In this document: positions 39,566-52,249 of the stretch, piece after piece | Position numbering within the stretch: the first letter of the stretch is position 1 | Layout of the letters: each line of letters begins with the position of its first letter | NCBI GenBank assembly: GCA_963966185.1 | Contig: CAWZYM010000130.1 | Coordinates: 1-64,000 of the forward strand | Direction of reading: 5' to 3' | Source of the DNA: Rhabditoides inermis | Lineage: Eukaryota > Nematoda > Chromadorea > Rhabditida > Rhabditidae | DNA length: 64,000 nucleotides | Made by a program: the position numbers and the translations under genes | Notes under the pieces: generated by a model | Told to the model about the DNA's origin: nothing | The model's input: only the letters and a program-made list of their open reading frames with translations | The model's database searches: none

Positions 39566-41246
39566 GCAATCTTAGGCTCGCCTGTCTGGGGCGAAATCCA
39601 GAGGCAGCTGCTACCGGGGCAGAAGTGGTGCGACGCGCCCGATCTGGTGAACCGGGTGAGTGCGACACAAATGTACGATATGAATTGTTTGTGTGCCGAT
39701 GTATAAAAAATCAAACATACACAACGTGATCGTTTATGTAAGAATGACACACATAGGAACACTAAATTTTGAAACTGTTTGCAGGTGTTTTACCAGAAGA
39801 TGACGTCTCTAATGGATGAGATCATCGAGGAAGGCGGATTCGGCAAGGTGGCCGCGTACGCATGGTCGCTGGAGTTCCAAGCGAGAGGCATGCCCCACGT
39901 GCACTGCCTCATCACTCTGGAGGTGAGAAGGAATGCAGAGAGAGAGACAACAAATGAAAGAGTAAACGAGCGAAAGGGAGTTAAGAATTGGCATAAAAAG
40001 AATGCTATAGGAGAGGCTGGACACGGTAGAGAAGGTGGACAAGTACGTGCGCGCCTCCATTCCGACCGAAGAGGAAGACCCGGAACTGCGCGACTTGGTA
40101 TTGCAGTTTATGGTGCATAAACCATGCAGCAAGAGGGACAAGAACGGATTCCATCCCAACAAGACCGCCTTTTGTCGGTGAGAGAGAGAGAGAGAGAGAG
40201 AGAGAATCAGAATGAGGAGAGAGAAATGAGGGAGGAATAAAATATACACTTCTTTTTACAGAGTCGATGCGAAGAACCCGGACGCTCCACTGTGCTCCAA
40301 GGGATTCCCCAAGCCGTTCTCCGACTTCACCAGGATGCGCGAGAACGGTTACGCAGAACCAGCGCGTCCGAAGGGAGAGAAGGTGGAGACCACCGGACGG
40401 AACAAGTACTGGGCGGATAATAGGTGAGTCTCTCTTTCTCTTTCTCTCCCTCTCTCTTTCTTTCTCTTTCTCTCCCCTTTCTCACTTTTTCGTATACCCA
40501 AGTGCTGAATACCGCATACCACATATCATCCATTTCAATTTTTTACCCAAGTACCGTATACCATATGCCCAAATCCAAATACCGTATACCGTTTACCCAA
40601 ATACCGTATACCGTATACTCGAGTACCGTATACCGTATACTCAAGTACCCAAATTCCATATAACGTAAACTCAAGTACCGTATACCATATACCCCAATAC
40701 CGTATACCGTGTACTTAAGTACCGAATACCTTTCACCCGAATACCGTATACCGTACACTCAAGTACCGTATACCGTATACCATATGCCCAAATACCGTAT
40801 ACCGTATACTCAAGTACCGTATACCGTTTACCCAAATACCGTATTACCGTATACTGTATACCCAAGTAATTTGTTATGTAAATTGCTATTGTACGCTACT
40901 TTTGTGAATGATTTCAGCTGGGTTGTGCCCTACAACGCGTACATCCTCAAGAAGTACCGCAGCCACTGCAATGTGGAGGCGTGTTCCAGTGTATTCTGCT
41001 GCAAATACATGTACAAGTATTTGTTCAAGGTGAGAGAACGAGATAAAAGAGAGAGAGAGAAAAGTGAAAGAGAAAGAGTGCTTTCAGGGGTTTGATCGTG
41101 CGCTGTGCGAGCTGATCGACAGTGTGGTGGCCAACGACGGCAGCCACGAGGGACTGCCGGACATGACCACATTCGACCACGTGAGTGTGGAACAGAAACT
41201 GTGTGATGAATTCAAGATCGACAGACACAAACGCGCAGACACAAAC

Positions 41247-41291
<45 letters not shown>

Positions 41292-42818
41292 GGGGGGGGG
41301 TACGGGATGAAATCAATATTGCAGTGCTTGATTCCATCGTCTCTGGATCTCAACGCCACCCAGAGGAAGCATCTCGACGAGGACTCGCAGAAACTGTTGA
41401 AGGAGCTCGAGGTGGGGATAAGAGACAAAGAAAGACAAGCTGAGAAAAAGAGGGAAATAAAAGAGAAAGAGAGGGAAAACAAAATGAGATGGAGAGAGAG
41501 CAAGAGGGCGGAAACGAGCGAGCGAGCAAGTTTCTCTTTCCAGTTGTTGGAGGAGCCTCTGCCGCCCGGTCTCAAGAATGTCGTCATTTTCGACGAGTAT
41601 GCGCAGTGGACCACTCGCATGCTGATCACTGCCAACCAGGCCATGTGGTCCATTCGTGATCTGCCCATCTCTCGAGTGAGTGGGAATGTAACGTGTCTTA
41701 TGAAGTTGCATTAAAATAGTTGGTTAGCATGCGCACTATGGTAATTTTGATAATATTTAGATCTCACACGAGGTACGGTTTGCGAGCGTGCATCTTCCAA
41801 GGAATGCGGCTGTCGTGTTCGACAAGGAGGACGACTATGAGGAGGTGCGAGGGAAAGAAAGAGGGAAGAAAAGAGAAAGAAAGAGAGTGAGAGAGATAAA
41901 AAGAGAGAAAGGGGGATATAAAAATGCTTTCAGATTCTCACGGAGATCGACTCGCATGAGTCCCTGTCGGTGATTGAGGGTTGGCTGGAGCTGAACAGCA
42001 AGGACGAACTGGCCCACCGCTATACCATCAACGAGGCCATCAAGCACTTCAAGTACGAGCAGAAACGGTTCGGCTACAAGTGGACGCGGAGGACGCGCAA
42101 GCAGAGGCTTCATCCGGTGAGTGAGGAGAGAGGAGAGAGGAGAGAGGGGGGAGAGAGAGGGGGAGGGAGAGAGGGGGAGGGAGAAAAAGGGAGAGAGAGA
42201 GGGGGAAAGAGGGAAGAAGAAAACGCAAAAGATAGAGAGATTAAGAGAGAGAGAGAGATAGAGAGAGAGAGAAGATGACCAAAAGAAAAACAATAGGAAT
42301 GAAATATTATCGTTTAGCCCATTCTCCGTCTCCGACCGGTGGATCCATCGAGAAGAGAGAACTACGCGTTGAGGCTCTTGTTCAGCAACGTGAAAGGAGC
42401 TGATTAGTTCAGGAAACTCGCGACTGTGAGTAGACAATATGAAATTCAAAAACAGTAAATGCGTATATTTTATCAGTGAAGAGAGGCTATGAATTGAGAT
42501 GGAGAGTATATCTAGCGCAAGTAAGATATCATTGGTTCAGGTGAACGGTCGTGTGTGTTCGACGTTCGCGGAGGCTGCGGCCGAGCTGGACCTGCTGACA
42601 GACGACCTGCAGCTGAGGAAGGCGCTCAGGGAGGTTGCCTCTTCGGATGTGTCGCCCCGCAGAGTCGCGCGCTTCTTCGTTCTTCTCCTTGTTCATGGAG
42701 GACCGAGCAAGGTGAGATGATTTCTATTCGTTCTCCAGTATCGTTTGCTCTTCAGCCTGATATCGATGTATTGTCTAACAGTCACATTGTTGTTATTTAC
42801 AGTAATCCGCTCCCTGTG

Positions 42819-42857
<39 letters not shown>

Positions 42858-43553
42858 ACCAGTTGTCTTTTATTATGGATAATTGTGTTGTAGGATGTTC
42901 CACTCAAGATGTTGGAAGAGAATGCGGATGCAATGTTTCTGCGCAGAGCCAAGACGGACAGACAGAGAGCCAGGCAGATGCAGATCCTCCTCGCTGCTCT
43001 TGAGGTACATTTTTTTCTGTAATTTGTTCAGAACTGCATTGAACTGTTTGAGAGTATGCTGGCGAGACACGACTGTTCGCTGGAGCAGTTCGGTCTTCCG
43101 GACGCAGACTGGACACAGCTGGACAAGACGACACAGGACGAGGACGACTTCATCGACGACATCGTCGTGGACAAGAGGAAGACTGTGCAGCAACTGGCCA
43201 AGGAGACCAGGGTGAGACAGTCAGACAGAGAAAGAGAGAGAGAGAGAGATTTTGATTGAAATGATTTATCTCAAATCAGTGTTCAATTGCATTGGGGGTG
43301 TTTGGAGTTTATCGTGGGTAGTTAGCAAATGACTTGGGTCCGGCCGCGTCCGTCGTTGGTCCCTTAGCAGCAGAAGCTTGGTCGCAGCATCATCGAGGCG
43401 GCGGGCGAGCGGGGCGGCGGCCGGCTGTATCGCGCACTATCGGACAGACCTCTTGGTACCCTTGTCGCGGGGAGAGAGACGTCCCTACACGAGTACAGTA
43501 TCAGTGTTGAATTGTAACATTACCAGATGGCTTATTTCACTGCCAAACTTGTT

Positions 43554-43592
<39 letters not shown>

Positions 43593-44814
43593 ACAGAGGA
43601 AGAGAGACAGAGACTGCATGAGGTTCGTACTTTACAGGAGATGCTGAACTCTGAGCAGATGGCCATCTTCGACCGCATCATGAATACGATCCGAGAGGAC
43701 GAGGAGGAGATGGATCGCGAGGAGTGTGAGTTTTGCTTGTTTTTCAATCTTCACAAAAACATACATGGTTTGAAAAGTGGTCAAACATGACATATGGTTA
43801 TGATACTTGGTTATCAAGACGATAAGTCGATATGTTTTGTTCAGGCGTGTGGAAGCCGCAGATCGTATTGGGTTCCGGCGGATGCGGCAAGACCACGTTG
43901 CTCCGAGCAATCTACTACGCTGTTCTAGATGAGGGCAAAAAGGTGCGTCTTCCTGCACTTTCTCAGACTTCTCGCTAATTTTCTCTCTAATCATATTCTT
44001 GTAGGTCACTTGTCTGGCATACACGGGATGTGCAGCTCATCTCCTCCCGGAGGGTCGCACTCTGCACCGCCATTTTTGGATCAACTCGAAGGCGGATGGA
44101 GAGTTGTATTCGAAGATCACTGGCTGGAGTGGAAAGGAGAGAGAGCTCATCGAGGTTAGCAGAATCATTATAAACTCAGGAGAGTGAGAAGAGAGAGAGG
44201 GAGAGAGAGAGGAGGGGAGGGGGAGAAGCCGAAGGGAGAGAGGAAGACTGAGAGAAATGTTTGCAGACAGAGCTGTTCGTCATTGACGAGATGTCAATGC
44301 TCGACTGCGAGATCATCGACCTGCTCGACCAGCTTCTCCGGAAGGCCACTGGAATCGACGTGTTCTTCGGTGGCAAAAAGGTCATTTTGGTCGGAGACTT
44401 CCGACAGGTGAGAAAAGAGTTATCGATGTTATCGATATTACCAATGCTTACCGATGTTATCAGCTGATTATCGATCGGCGTCCACCACTGACCTATATGT
44501 TTGACTCTAACTGTACTTGGCTAAACGGGTACATGAATCTGCACAATACAATATTTGGGGTTGTGGGTATACAGTATTTGGTTATACAGGAATATGTATA
44601 CATTACTATGCATTATACTGTCCTTAGGGTGCAGGATTGTGCAGATTCGGTGTATATATACAGTATTTGGTTATACTGATATACGGTACTTGGATTGACT
44701 GCACGACTTTTGACTTTTTCATAACCTTTCAAAAACAGTAATTTGGAATATTCGTAGCATTTTGTTAGAAATTAGAGTGTAACAAATGAACAAATCCGAA
44801 TGTGAACATGAAAT

Positions 44815-44862
<48 letters not shown>

Positions 44863-46231
44863 ATAAAAAGAGGAGAGAGTGGGGAGAAAAAGGAGAGAAA
44901 AGAGAAAGAAGAGAGGTACTGATTACAGACGCTGCCGATCATCAAGGACCTCGAGGGAGACCAGGTGCTGGTCGAGTCTCTCATCAACCACCCGATGTGG
45001 GATGAGGCGGAGAAGACCATCCTGGAGAAGAACATGCGAGCAGCGGACGACGAGGACTACGCGGCTCTGATCAGGCAGATCGGAGACGGAGTCGATATCC
45101 GAGACGGCACTGTGCAAGTGAGTGGATGATTGAGAGAGAGAGGGAGAGAGAGAGAGAGAGAGAAGGGGGGGGGAGACAGAAATGACGTGAGGTATTTGTA
45201 GGTGTGCTCAGAGTGCTTCCCCGTGTTTCTCCCGTCTCCGCAAGATGTCGTCGACTGGACGTTTGACGAGATGGAGGTGGAGGAGAAAAGAGTGGACAGC
45301 TGCATTCTCGCTTTGACCAACGACCACGTGGAGCAGTACAACCAGATGGTGGGTGGATACTTGCTTCATTCTGAGCATTTTTTGTCAGGTGCTGGAGAGG
45401 ATGCCGAGAATCGAGACGGAGGGAAGCTACTCGGAGCATACGTACCTGTCGATCGACTCGCCGGACTCGACGGGAGGACTGCAGCTCGCTCCGGAGGACT
45501 GCCACAAGCAGTGTCCCACCGGAATGCCGCCCCACACTCTCCACCTCAAGGTATCTCATTGACAATAGGTTGAATGAATACTTTTTTCTTTCCGCTCGGT
45601 GCGACGTGCATGTTGATCAAGAACGTAGATGTGCGTCGAGGGTTGACCAACGGCACGCGAATCATTATTCGCAAGATGGTGAGATCATTCAGTATGTTCT
45701 TAGCTTTTTTTGCTTTCAGAGGGAACACTCACTTGTCGTGCAGAGGATCAACGAGGGAAACGAGGAAGAGTTCGAGCTGAGCAAGTGAGTGAGAGAAAAG
45801 AGAGGAGAAAAGAGAGGAGGGAGGAGACAAAAAGAGAGATCGGTATGATGGTTTCAGGATGCTGCTCCAGCACTCGGAGACGGGCAAAGCGCTCTTCTCC
45901 CGTTTCCAATTCCCGATCCGTTTGGCCTTCGCCATCACCATCAACAAGGCACAGGGAGCCACTCTGGGAAAGGTGAGCCCTTATTCCTGTATATTATAGT
46001 TTGTTTCTTGTAGGTGGGTCTGATCCTCACCAACCCGGTCTTCAGCCATGGCCAGTTGTTCGTGGCCATGAGCAGGGTGCGCAATCGGAAGTCGATCCGG
46101 ATCTTCACATCCATGCAGGTGAAGAATGACGGGAGAGGCAAGAGGGAGAGAGGGGGAGGGATAGAGAGATAGAGAGAGGGGGAGGGAGAGAGAGAGAACA
46201 AAAAGAAAAGGAGAGAGAGAGAGAGTGGGAA

Positions 46232-46266
<35 letters not shown>

Positions 46267-46587
46267 AAATTCCAGTCTGTTCCGGCACACAAGGAGTGTC
46301 GCCACGGTCACCGCGCGCCGCTCTGTCAGATGCGCAACATCGTGTACCCGAAGGCAATCGAGGTAATGTTGGGTGAGGGTGAGGAGGGCGTGAGGATGGG
46401 AGGAGACGAGAGCGAGGACGGGATGGAGGAGGGCGGAGACGCCGGAGAGGGAGAGCGCGAGGCGCGGGCGATGGAGATGGACGAGTCCGGAGACGAGGAC
46501 ATGGACAGTGAGGGGGAGGGGGAGACGGAGGGGGAGAGTGAGTATGAGAGGGAACTCGAGATGGAGATTGAGAGGGAGTTCGAGTAG
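32069..46587 (+). CDS. Helitron Rep-helicase with two N-terminal Ulp1-like protease domains
   Basis: About 60 short exons, roughly 2,300 codons. Residues ~68-200 and ~244-365 are two related C48 (Ulp1-like) domains. The second has HDHFVLIS, RWLDST and QTDPWSCG, the H, D and Q-x5-C-G pattern; the first has N, P and CA at the equivalent places. Next come arginine-rich helical exons, a CEYCGAVYLRGE/CC zinc-like motif, acidic linker exons, and the Rep domain with SPDLFVTFTG, the HUH motif PHVHCLI (39785-39922) and the tyrosine segment CCKYMYKYLFK (40918-41029). The helicase has Walker A GSGGCGKT (43845-43942), Walker B LFVIDEMSM, LVGDFRQ, AITINKAQGATL and SHGQLFVAMSRV. The protein would nick, unwind and rejoin transposon DNA in the nucleus. 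Defects: TAG at 42405-42407 within a conserved block, and no clean acceptor before the GATCMLIKN exon. Confidence 0.85.
32558..33134 (+). other. First Ulp1-like domain (probably inactive)
   Basis: Five exons (32558-32637, 32684-32772, 32806-32913, 32955-33022, 33074-33134). Aligned by eye with the second domain, NYVIIVDP replaces HFVLISYDP, and PTTDTGCASLRALGALIAF parallels QTDPWSCGFRAFGAFIAL. The catalytic His and Gln are therefore replaced while the Cys remains. Confidence 0.6.
33981..34689 (+). other. Second Ulp1-like domain (catalytic residues present)
   Basis: Exons 33981-34075, 34120-34186, 34310-34420, 34463-34533 and 34594-34689. The order His, Asp, Gln, Cys matches C48 proteases, not OTU proteases (where Cys comes first). 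Confidence 0.65.
34201..34285 (+). repeat. CT microsatellite in an intron
   Basis: (TCTC)n tract in the intron between the exons ending 34186 and starting 34310. The intron happens to keep the frame open, so its retention would not introduce a stop. Confidence 0.8.
40490..40868 (+). repeat. Minisatellite in a Rep-helicase intron
   Basis: The words ACCGTATACC and CTCAAGT alternate in about 15 imperfect copies of 20-24 bp, between the exons encoding the ADN and WVVPYN parts of the Rep domain. Confidence 0.9.
42405..42407 (+). other. In-frame TAG inside the Rep-helicase
   Basis: The exon starting with PILRLRPVD reads RLLFSNVKGAD, then TAG, then FRKLAT, continuing in frame to a donor at 42426. 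In other Helitrons this block (RLLL..VKG..S...LRTV) is uninterrupted and normally has a small residue at the stop position. Confidence 0.7.
44560..44690 (+). repeat. Minisatellite in a helicase intron
   Basis: Imperfect copies of TATACAGTATTTGG and related words, resembling the repeat at 40490-40868. Confidence 0.6.
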
Positions 46588-47130
46588 ACTGTTCTGTTGA
46601 CTCATGATACTATCGCGAGTTTCATTTGATGTCCGGGAACATGTCTGTATTCTGAACCACATACAAATTGTTCGTTGTTGTTCTTATTTGTACATAGATT
46701 CTCGTATTTCGTTGTTGTTATTCATATTGTACATTGATTGTTTTCACTATTCATCACAATTGTAGACTAATGCAGATATGCAGGATGGTCACATTATCAT
46801 TATGTGTTGCTAAAAATTTGAAGATAAATGTATATAACATATTGAATTTATATGTACATTACACATACGTTATTGTTTTGTTTATTTGTTCTGTTTTTTT
46901 TTCTTTTTTTACAGAATGTTTTCACCATTACACATACGTTATTGTTTTGTTTATTTGTTCTGTTTATTTTTCTTTTTTTACAAAATGTTTTCACTATATC
47001 TCAGAATGCAATATACATATTTGGTGTATATGAACGGTACCATTGGATCACGGAACTCTTCACATAAACGAAATTGATGCATCAGCTGCTCGTTCATCTA
47101 GAATGTACAATGCGCACTCAAACAACAGAA
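46588..47130. other. 3' flank of the Rep-helicase gene
   Basis: AT-rich. A 66-bp segment starting TTACACATACGTTATTG is present twice in tandem (about 46858-46990). No gene. Confidence 0.6.
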
Positions 47131-47135
47131 ACAAT

Positions 47136-47440
47136 AAGTGAGTGTGTGTGTGTGTGAGAGAGAGAGAGTGAGAGAGAGAGGGAGAGAGGGACGGAGAGAG
47201 AGTGAGAGAGAGGGAGAGGGAGAGAGAGAGAGTCTGTGTCTCAACTACACAAGTACTCACTACCACGACGGTTGCCATTTCTCCTTCATCTTTCTCTCCT
47301 GTTCCATGACATGCGATATCTTCTCATTGCACAAAACCAAGTTCGAGAGAGCGAGAGAGAGAGAGATCATTTCTTCGTCTGCCATGCTACGAGAAGGGAC
47401 AGAGAGAGAGAGAGAGAGACGAAGGAAGAGGGAGAGAGAC

Positions 47441-47478
<38 letters not shown>

Positions 47479-47534
47479 GAAGGGAGAGAGACAACTAGAG
47501 AGAGAGACGAAGAGAGAGACGCGAAGGGAGAAAG

Positions 47535-47579
<45 letters not shown>

Positions 47580-47800
47580 GAGAGAGACGAAGAGAGAGAG
47601 AGAGACAACTAGAGAGAGAGAGAGAGAAGCGAAGGAAGAGAGAGAGACGAAGAGAGAGAGACAACGAGAGAGAGACGAAGGAAGACAGAGAGACGAAGGG
47701 AGAGAGACAACGAGAGAGAGACGAAGAGAGAGACGCGAAGGAAGAGACGAAGGGAGAGAGAGTCTGTGTCTCAACTACACCAGTACTCACTACCACGACG
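47136..47800 (+). repeat. GA-rich tract with two CTGTGTCTCAAC copies
   Basis: Long (GA)n with interruptions. The sequence GTCTGTGTCTCAACTACAC at about 47232 and 47762 is the same as in the minisatellite at 50800-52220, so both tracts share an origin. Confidence 0.85.
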
Positions 47801-48369
47801 ACAGTTTTTCCGCGCATTCCAGCATAGGCCTTGATCGATTTCATCACTTTATTTCGCAATCCAAAATGGACGCGCTCGTCATTAGTCATCATTGCAAGTA
47901 CTAACCGCTATGGAATATTCAACTTATTAGTTTCTTCAAACTTTCTTCAATGCATTTTACTATATTTATCTTTGTTCAGATTTCCACTTTGTAAAGTTAT
48001 CAGTCGTTCTTATACTTATCACGACTATTGTGTTCTCATAAACAAAATAGGGAAGTGAGACTAATTCCGTTGAGAGAGAGGGAGAGAGGAAAAGAGAAAT
48101 TGAGAAAGTTAAAGTATTATTGAGGTTTGTAGGTATCTTTATCCATCAATTTATCCCATCAACTTTTTTACTTGTGACACTCATATTGATTACAAGGCAC
48201 ACGCATATTGACTACAAGTACAGTGAGGTGAGTCAAAGTAAGAATATCTCGTATCTAAACGGAAACAATTTTTCATAAATCATCTTTGCACTTTTCACTG
48301 CCCGGCTCTTTCTCTCTCTGTCTCTCTCTCTCTCTTGCTCCCCCCCCCCTTCGCCGTATTTTTTTAAAG

Positions 48370-48426
48370 ATTGGTCAGGACCAGTGCAGAAATAGAGTAA
48401 GGGGCGGGGCCAAAGACGTTGATTGG
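48370..48426 (+). promoter_or_regulatory. Possible promoter of the RPA-like gene
   Basis: Two inverted CCAAT boxes (ATTGG at 48370 and 48422) flank a perfect GC box GGGGCGGGGC (48401-48410), about 210 bp upstream of the ATG at 48639. Confidence 0.35.
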
Positions 48427-48638
48427 CAGAACCCAGACTCTATCGCGTGATCAACACACTCTCGCACTGAATAACATGCGCAAATGACGTCATCAACTTG
48501 TTATTGTTGCTTAACCACGTCATAATACTGTTTTCCTGTCGTAGCGCAGCTACATTTTATATTTACTTTAGTTTAGACACTCATTTTACTCAACTGTTTA
48601 CTATTGTAGCAGTTCATCCTCAACTACTGCTGCACGAA

Positions 48639-50325
48639 ATGTCCACGCGTTCCTCGGTGAGTTGTAAAGGTATTTCATAGGAATCACATTTGATTACAGC
48701 CGGCTCCACCGGACGAATTGTCGCCGAGTGATCTCATCATTCCTGGTGCCGAAGGCTTGTGAGTATCTACATGCATTTTTGTTATTACATATTAATACTT
48801 TGCTTCAGTGATCTCTATATGGCCGTTCGTTACGTGAAACACGACGCCGTCATCCTGGAATCGAAGGATGGACGACAAATGACCGGCTACAACAAGACTT
48901 CAGATCCTTTCCCGGAGAACCTCAACAATAAGGTGTGATTTTCCGTGCCTGATTATTTTATAAATATTACGTTTCAGGCTGTGCTAATCAAGGCCTTCTC
49001 GGTACATGAGGGAAAATCTGATGGTACGCGCCCTGGACATGTCTACCTGAACCTCTACAGCTGTCTGGCACCTGTTGACATTCACATTCCTGTACCGAAC
49101 CTCACTCTCCTCTCTACTCTGGAAAAGACTGACTACCCCAGGTATGTATGTAGCACTGATCAACCTGTTTCAAAGTAACCGTTCAGGTCTCTTGTGCTTA
49201 AGTTCATAGAGATACTTCCAGTTTTTTTTTTGAATTTTGTTAAAAGCTATCATGATATGTGCAAACAATATGTGAACTCATATGAATATTTTCAGCTCGT
49301 ACCTGCAATGTTCCTCGACAAGATCGGACAGAAGCTCCGGCTTGCGTTCTGGTCCGGCTCTGCGGAGCAGTCGCTGCTCCTCCAACCTGGAGAGGTATGT
49401 GATATGATGAACACGATTTATGAAAAATTGTAAGTCATTTGTGATATGATTGTTGTAGTATTACTACATGGTGGGTATTCACGTCGTCGGAATCTACCGC
49501 AATACTTTCTCGGCTTCGTTCTTTGACGGAATGGGGCTCACCAAGATCGAGATAAGTGAACTTGTTTGCCTTTTTTGGACTAAATCCGTTGATCAAGAAT
49601 AAGAGTTGGGTTGATTGCAATATAGTGTTTCGGAATATATTGTTCGTGGAATAAATTAGAACATAATCAAATAGTGTTCACTCCTTCTCACATAAAAGTA
49701 GATTACCACAACACATCGAAGGAATACATTTTTCAACCAAAATATGCACGCGAGAGTCAAACTGATTGAGAGTCAAAATTCTTTACACGGAGCACGCGTA
49801 TTCGTTTCACTGGTGATATTTATCAGTTGTTTTAGTTGGAGCCACCGACGACTGTCCAATGGAAAGCTGTCGCTGACATCAAAGAGGGACTCTACGGAGG
49901 TAAATAATGTTTCATACGACTTCTTTATTTTCATTTACAACGTTTTCTTCTAGAACTGTGTGACGTTGTGGTCGCTTCTGGGCCAGTCACCTGCGGCAAT
50001 AGGACAGCTTTTTCGGTTGCCGACAAGAGTGAGTGCAAAATTCGTTGTGTAGTTGGTGTTGTACTTGCTTTTAGCTGGGTCTGTACTCGCCAACTTTACC
50101 ACTCACAATGACAATATTGCAACCTTCAAAAGGCGCAACAAGGTCGTTGTTCGTGGACATTCGTATTGTGAGGGTGAGATTATTCCTATTCAATCAAACA
50201 TGATTTTCTTATTTATAGGAGACTTGATCAAACTGCACATCGACTTTATCCAAGTCACTGGACACGATAACGAGGCGGAAGAGGAAATGCTCTCGCCCAA
50301 GAAGATGATCAAGCACGAGAAATGA
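48639..50325 (+). CDS. RPA-like single-strand DNA-binding protein (OB folds)
   Basis: Eleven exons: 48639-48656, 48700-48758, 48809-48932, 48978-49141, about 49187-49219, 49296-49394, 49459-49563, 49836-49899, 49954-50028, 50075-50173 and 50219-50325, giving about 320 residues. The C-terminal part has the OB-fold pattern of RPA subunits: DIKEGLYGELCDVVVASG, FSVADKTGSVLANF, RRNKVVVRGH, then GDLIKLHIDFIQVTG. The middle part (LRLAFWSGS, LQPGEYYYMVGIHVVGIY) looks like a second OB fold, and a third may lie in HVYLNLYS. RPA-like proteins are carried by some plant and animal Helitrons, where they are thought to protect single strands. It is on the same strand as the Rep-helicase and 2 kb downstream. 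The frame is intact; the junction after exon 5 uses a poor donor (GTTTTT). Confidence 0.65.
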
Positions 50326-50799
50326 GGAATAAGGTACGCACGCTTGCACATGAACATATCTAGCACTTTCACAATCAACCATATTCAAACTAACTACGTC
50401 GACAGTTGATATATTTCATTGTTTTCCAAATAATGTTTTAACTTCTTCCAGTATACATACGGTATGAGGTTTGTGTTTCATTCTCGTGCTCAGCTATACA
50501 TTGCCTATTATTTATCGAAGTTTTTAATCGTTATATACACTATTGTTCTATGTGAATGTGATAGTTGTATATAATGATCTTTTTATTCGATAAACATAAA
50601 ACCATTATGGTTCAAATATGGAGAGAAGAGAGTGGTCGTGAAAACTAGTGTTCTTTGATTTGTGTGATCGGTGCGATGGGAAGTGCTGGTGTGTTTCGGA
50701 ACGAAGGCGGATGGTAAGAAGGGAACCGTTGTGGTACTGAATACTGTAGATGTTTTTACAAAGTCTCTCTCTCTTTCTTTCTCTGTTTTTCGCTCTCTT

Positions 50800-50959
50800 T
50801 ATCCTTTACCACGACGGTTTCCATTTCTCCCTCCTCCTTCTCCTCACAATCTTCTCATCGCACAAGACCGAGACGACTGATATCAGAGAGAAAAGAGCGG
50901 GGAGGGAGTTGGGAGAGGAGGAGGAGAGGCTACGGGGCGATAGGGTGAGAGATGAAAAA

Positions 50960-50996
<37 letters not shown>

Positions 50997-51417
50997 GAAG
51001 GAGTCTGTGTCTCAACTAAACCAGTACCCATGACCACGACGGTTTCCATTTCTCCCTTCTCCTTCTCCTCACACGCGATCTCTTCTCATCGCGCAAGACC
51101 GAGACGACTGATATCAGAGAGAAAAGAGCGGGGAGGGAGTTGGGAGAGGAGGAGGAGAGGCTACGGGGCGATAGGGTGAGAGATGAAAAAACACAGAGAG
51201 AGAGAGAGAGAGAGAGAGGGGGAAGGAGTCTGTGTCTCAACTAAACCAGTACCCATGACCACGACGGTTTCCATTTCTCCCTTCTCCTTCTCCTCACACG
51301 CGATCTCTTCTCATCGCGCAAGACCGAGACGACTGATATCAGAGAGAAAAGAGCGGGGAGGGAGTTGGGAGAGGAGGAGGAGAGGCTACGGGGCGATAGG
51401 GTGAGAGATGGAAAGAC

Positions 51418-51448
<31 letters not shown>

Positions 51449-51668
51449 GAGAGAGAGAGAGAGAGGGGGGGGGGGAAGGAGTCTGTGTCTCAACTACACC
51501 AGTACCCATGACCACGACGGTTTCCATTTCTCCCTTCTCCTTCTCCTCACACGCGATCTCTTCTCATCGCACAAGACGAAGACGACTGATATCAGAGAGA
51601 AAAGAGCGGGGAGGGAGTTGGGAGAGGAGGAGGAGAGGCTACGGGGCGATAGGGTGAGAGATGGAAAA

Positions 51669-51712
<44 letters not shown>

Positions 51713-51909
51713 GGGGAAGGAGTCTGTGTCTCAACTACACCAGTACCCATGACCACGACGGTTTCCATTTCTCCCTTCTCCTTCTCCTCACACGCGATCT
51801 CTTCTCATCGCGCAAGACCGAGACGACTGATATCAGAGAGAAAAGAGCGGGGAGGGAGTTGGGAGAGGAGGAGGAGAGGCTACGGGGCGATAGGGTGAGA
51901 GATGGAAAA

Positions 51910-51964
<55 letters not shown>

Positions 51965-52220
51965 GAGAGAGAGGGAAGGAGTCTGTGTCTCAACTACACC
52001 AGTACCCATGACCACGACGGTTTCCATTTCTCCCTTTTCCTTCTCCTCACACGCGATCTCTTCTCATCGCGCAAGACCGAGACGACTGATATCAGAGAGA
52101 AAAGAGCGGGGAGGGAGTTGAGGGAGTTGAGAGAGGAGGAGGAGGAGGAGGAGGAGGAGGAGGAGGAGGAGGAGGAGGAGGAGGAGGAGGAGGAGGAGGA
52201 GGAGGAGGAGAGGCTACGGA
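50800..52220 (+). repeat. ~235-bp minisatellite, six copies
   Basis: Each unit contains GTTTCCATTTCTCCC, GATCTCTTCTCATCGC, GACGACTGATATCAGAG and a (GA)n end. Copies are almost identical apart from the length of the GA tract. The last copy has an expanded GAG run (52136-52210). Confidence 0.95.
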
Positions 52221-52249
52221 GCGAGCTCAGTAACGCTTTGAGATAGAGA

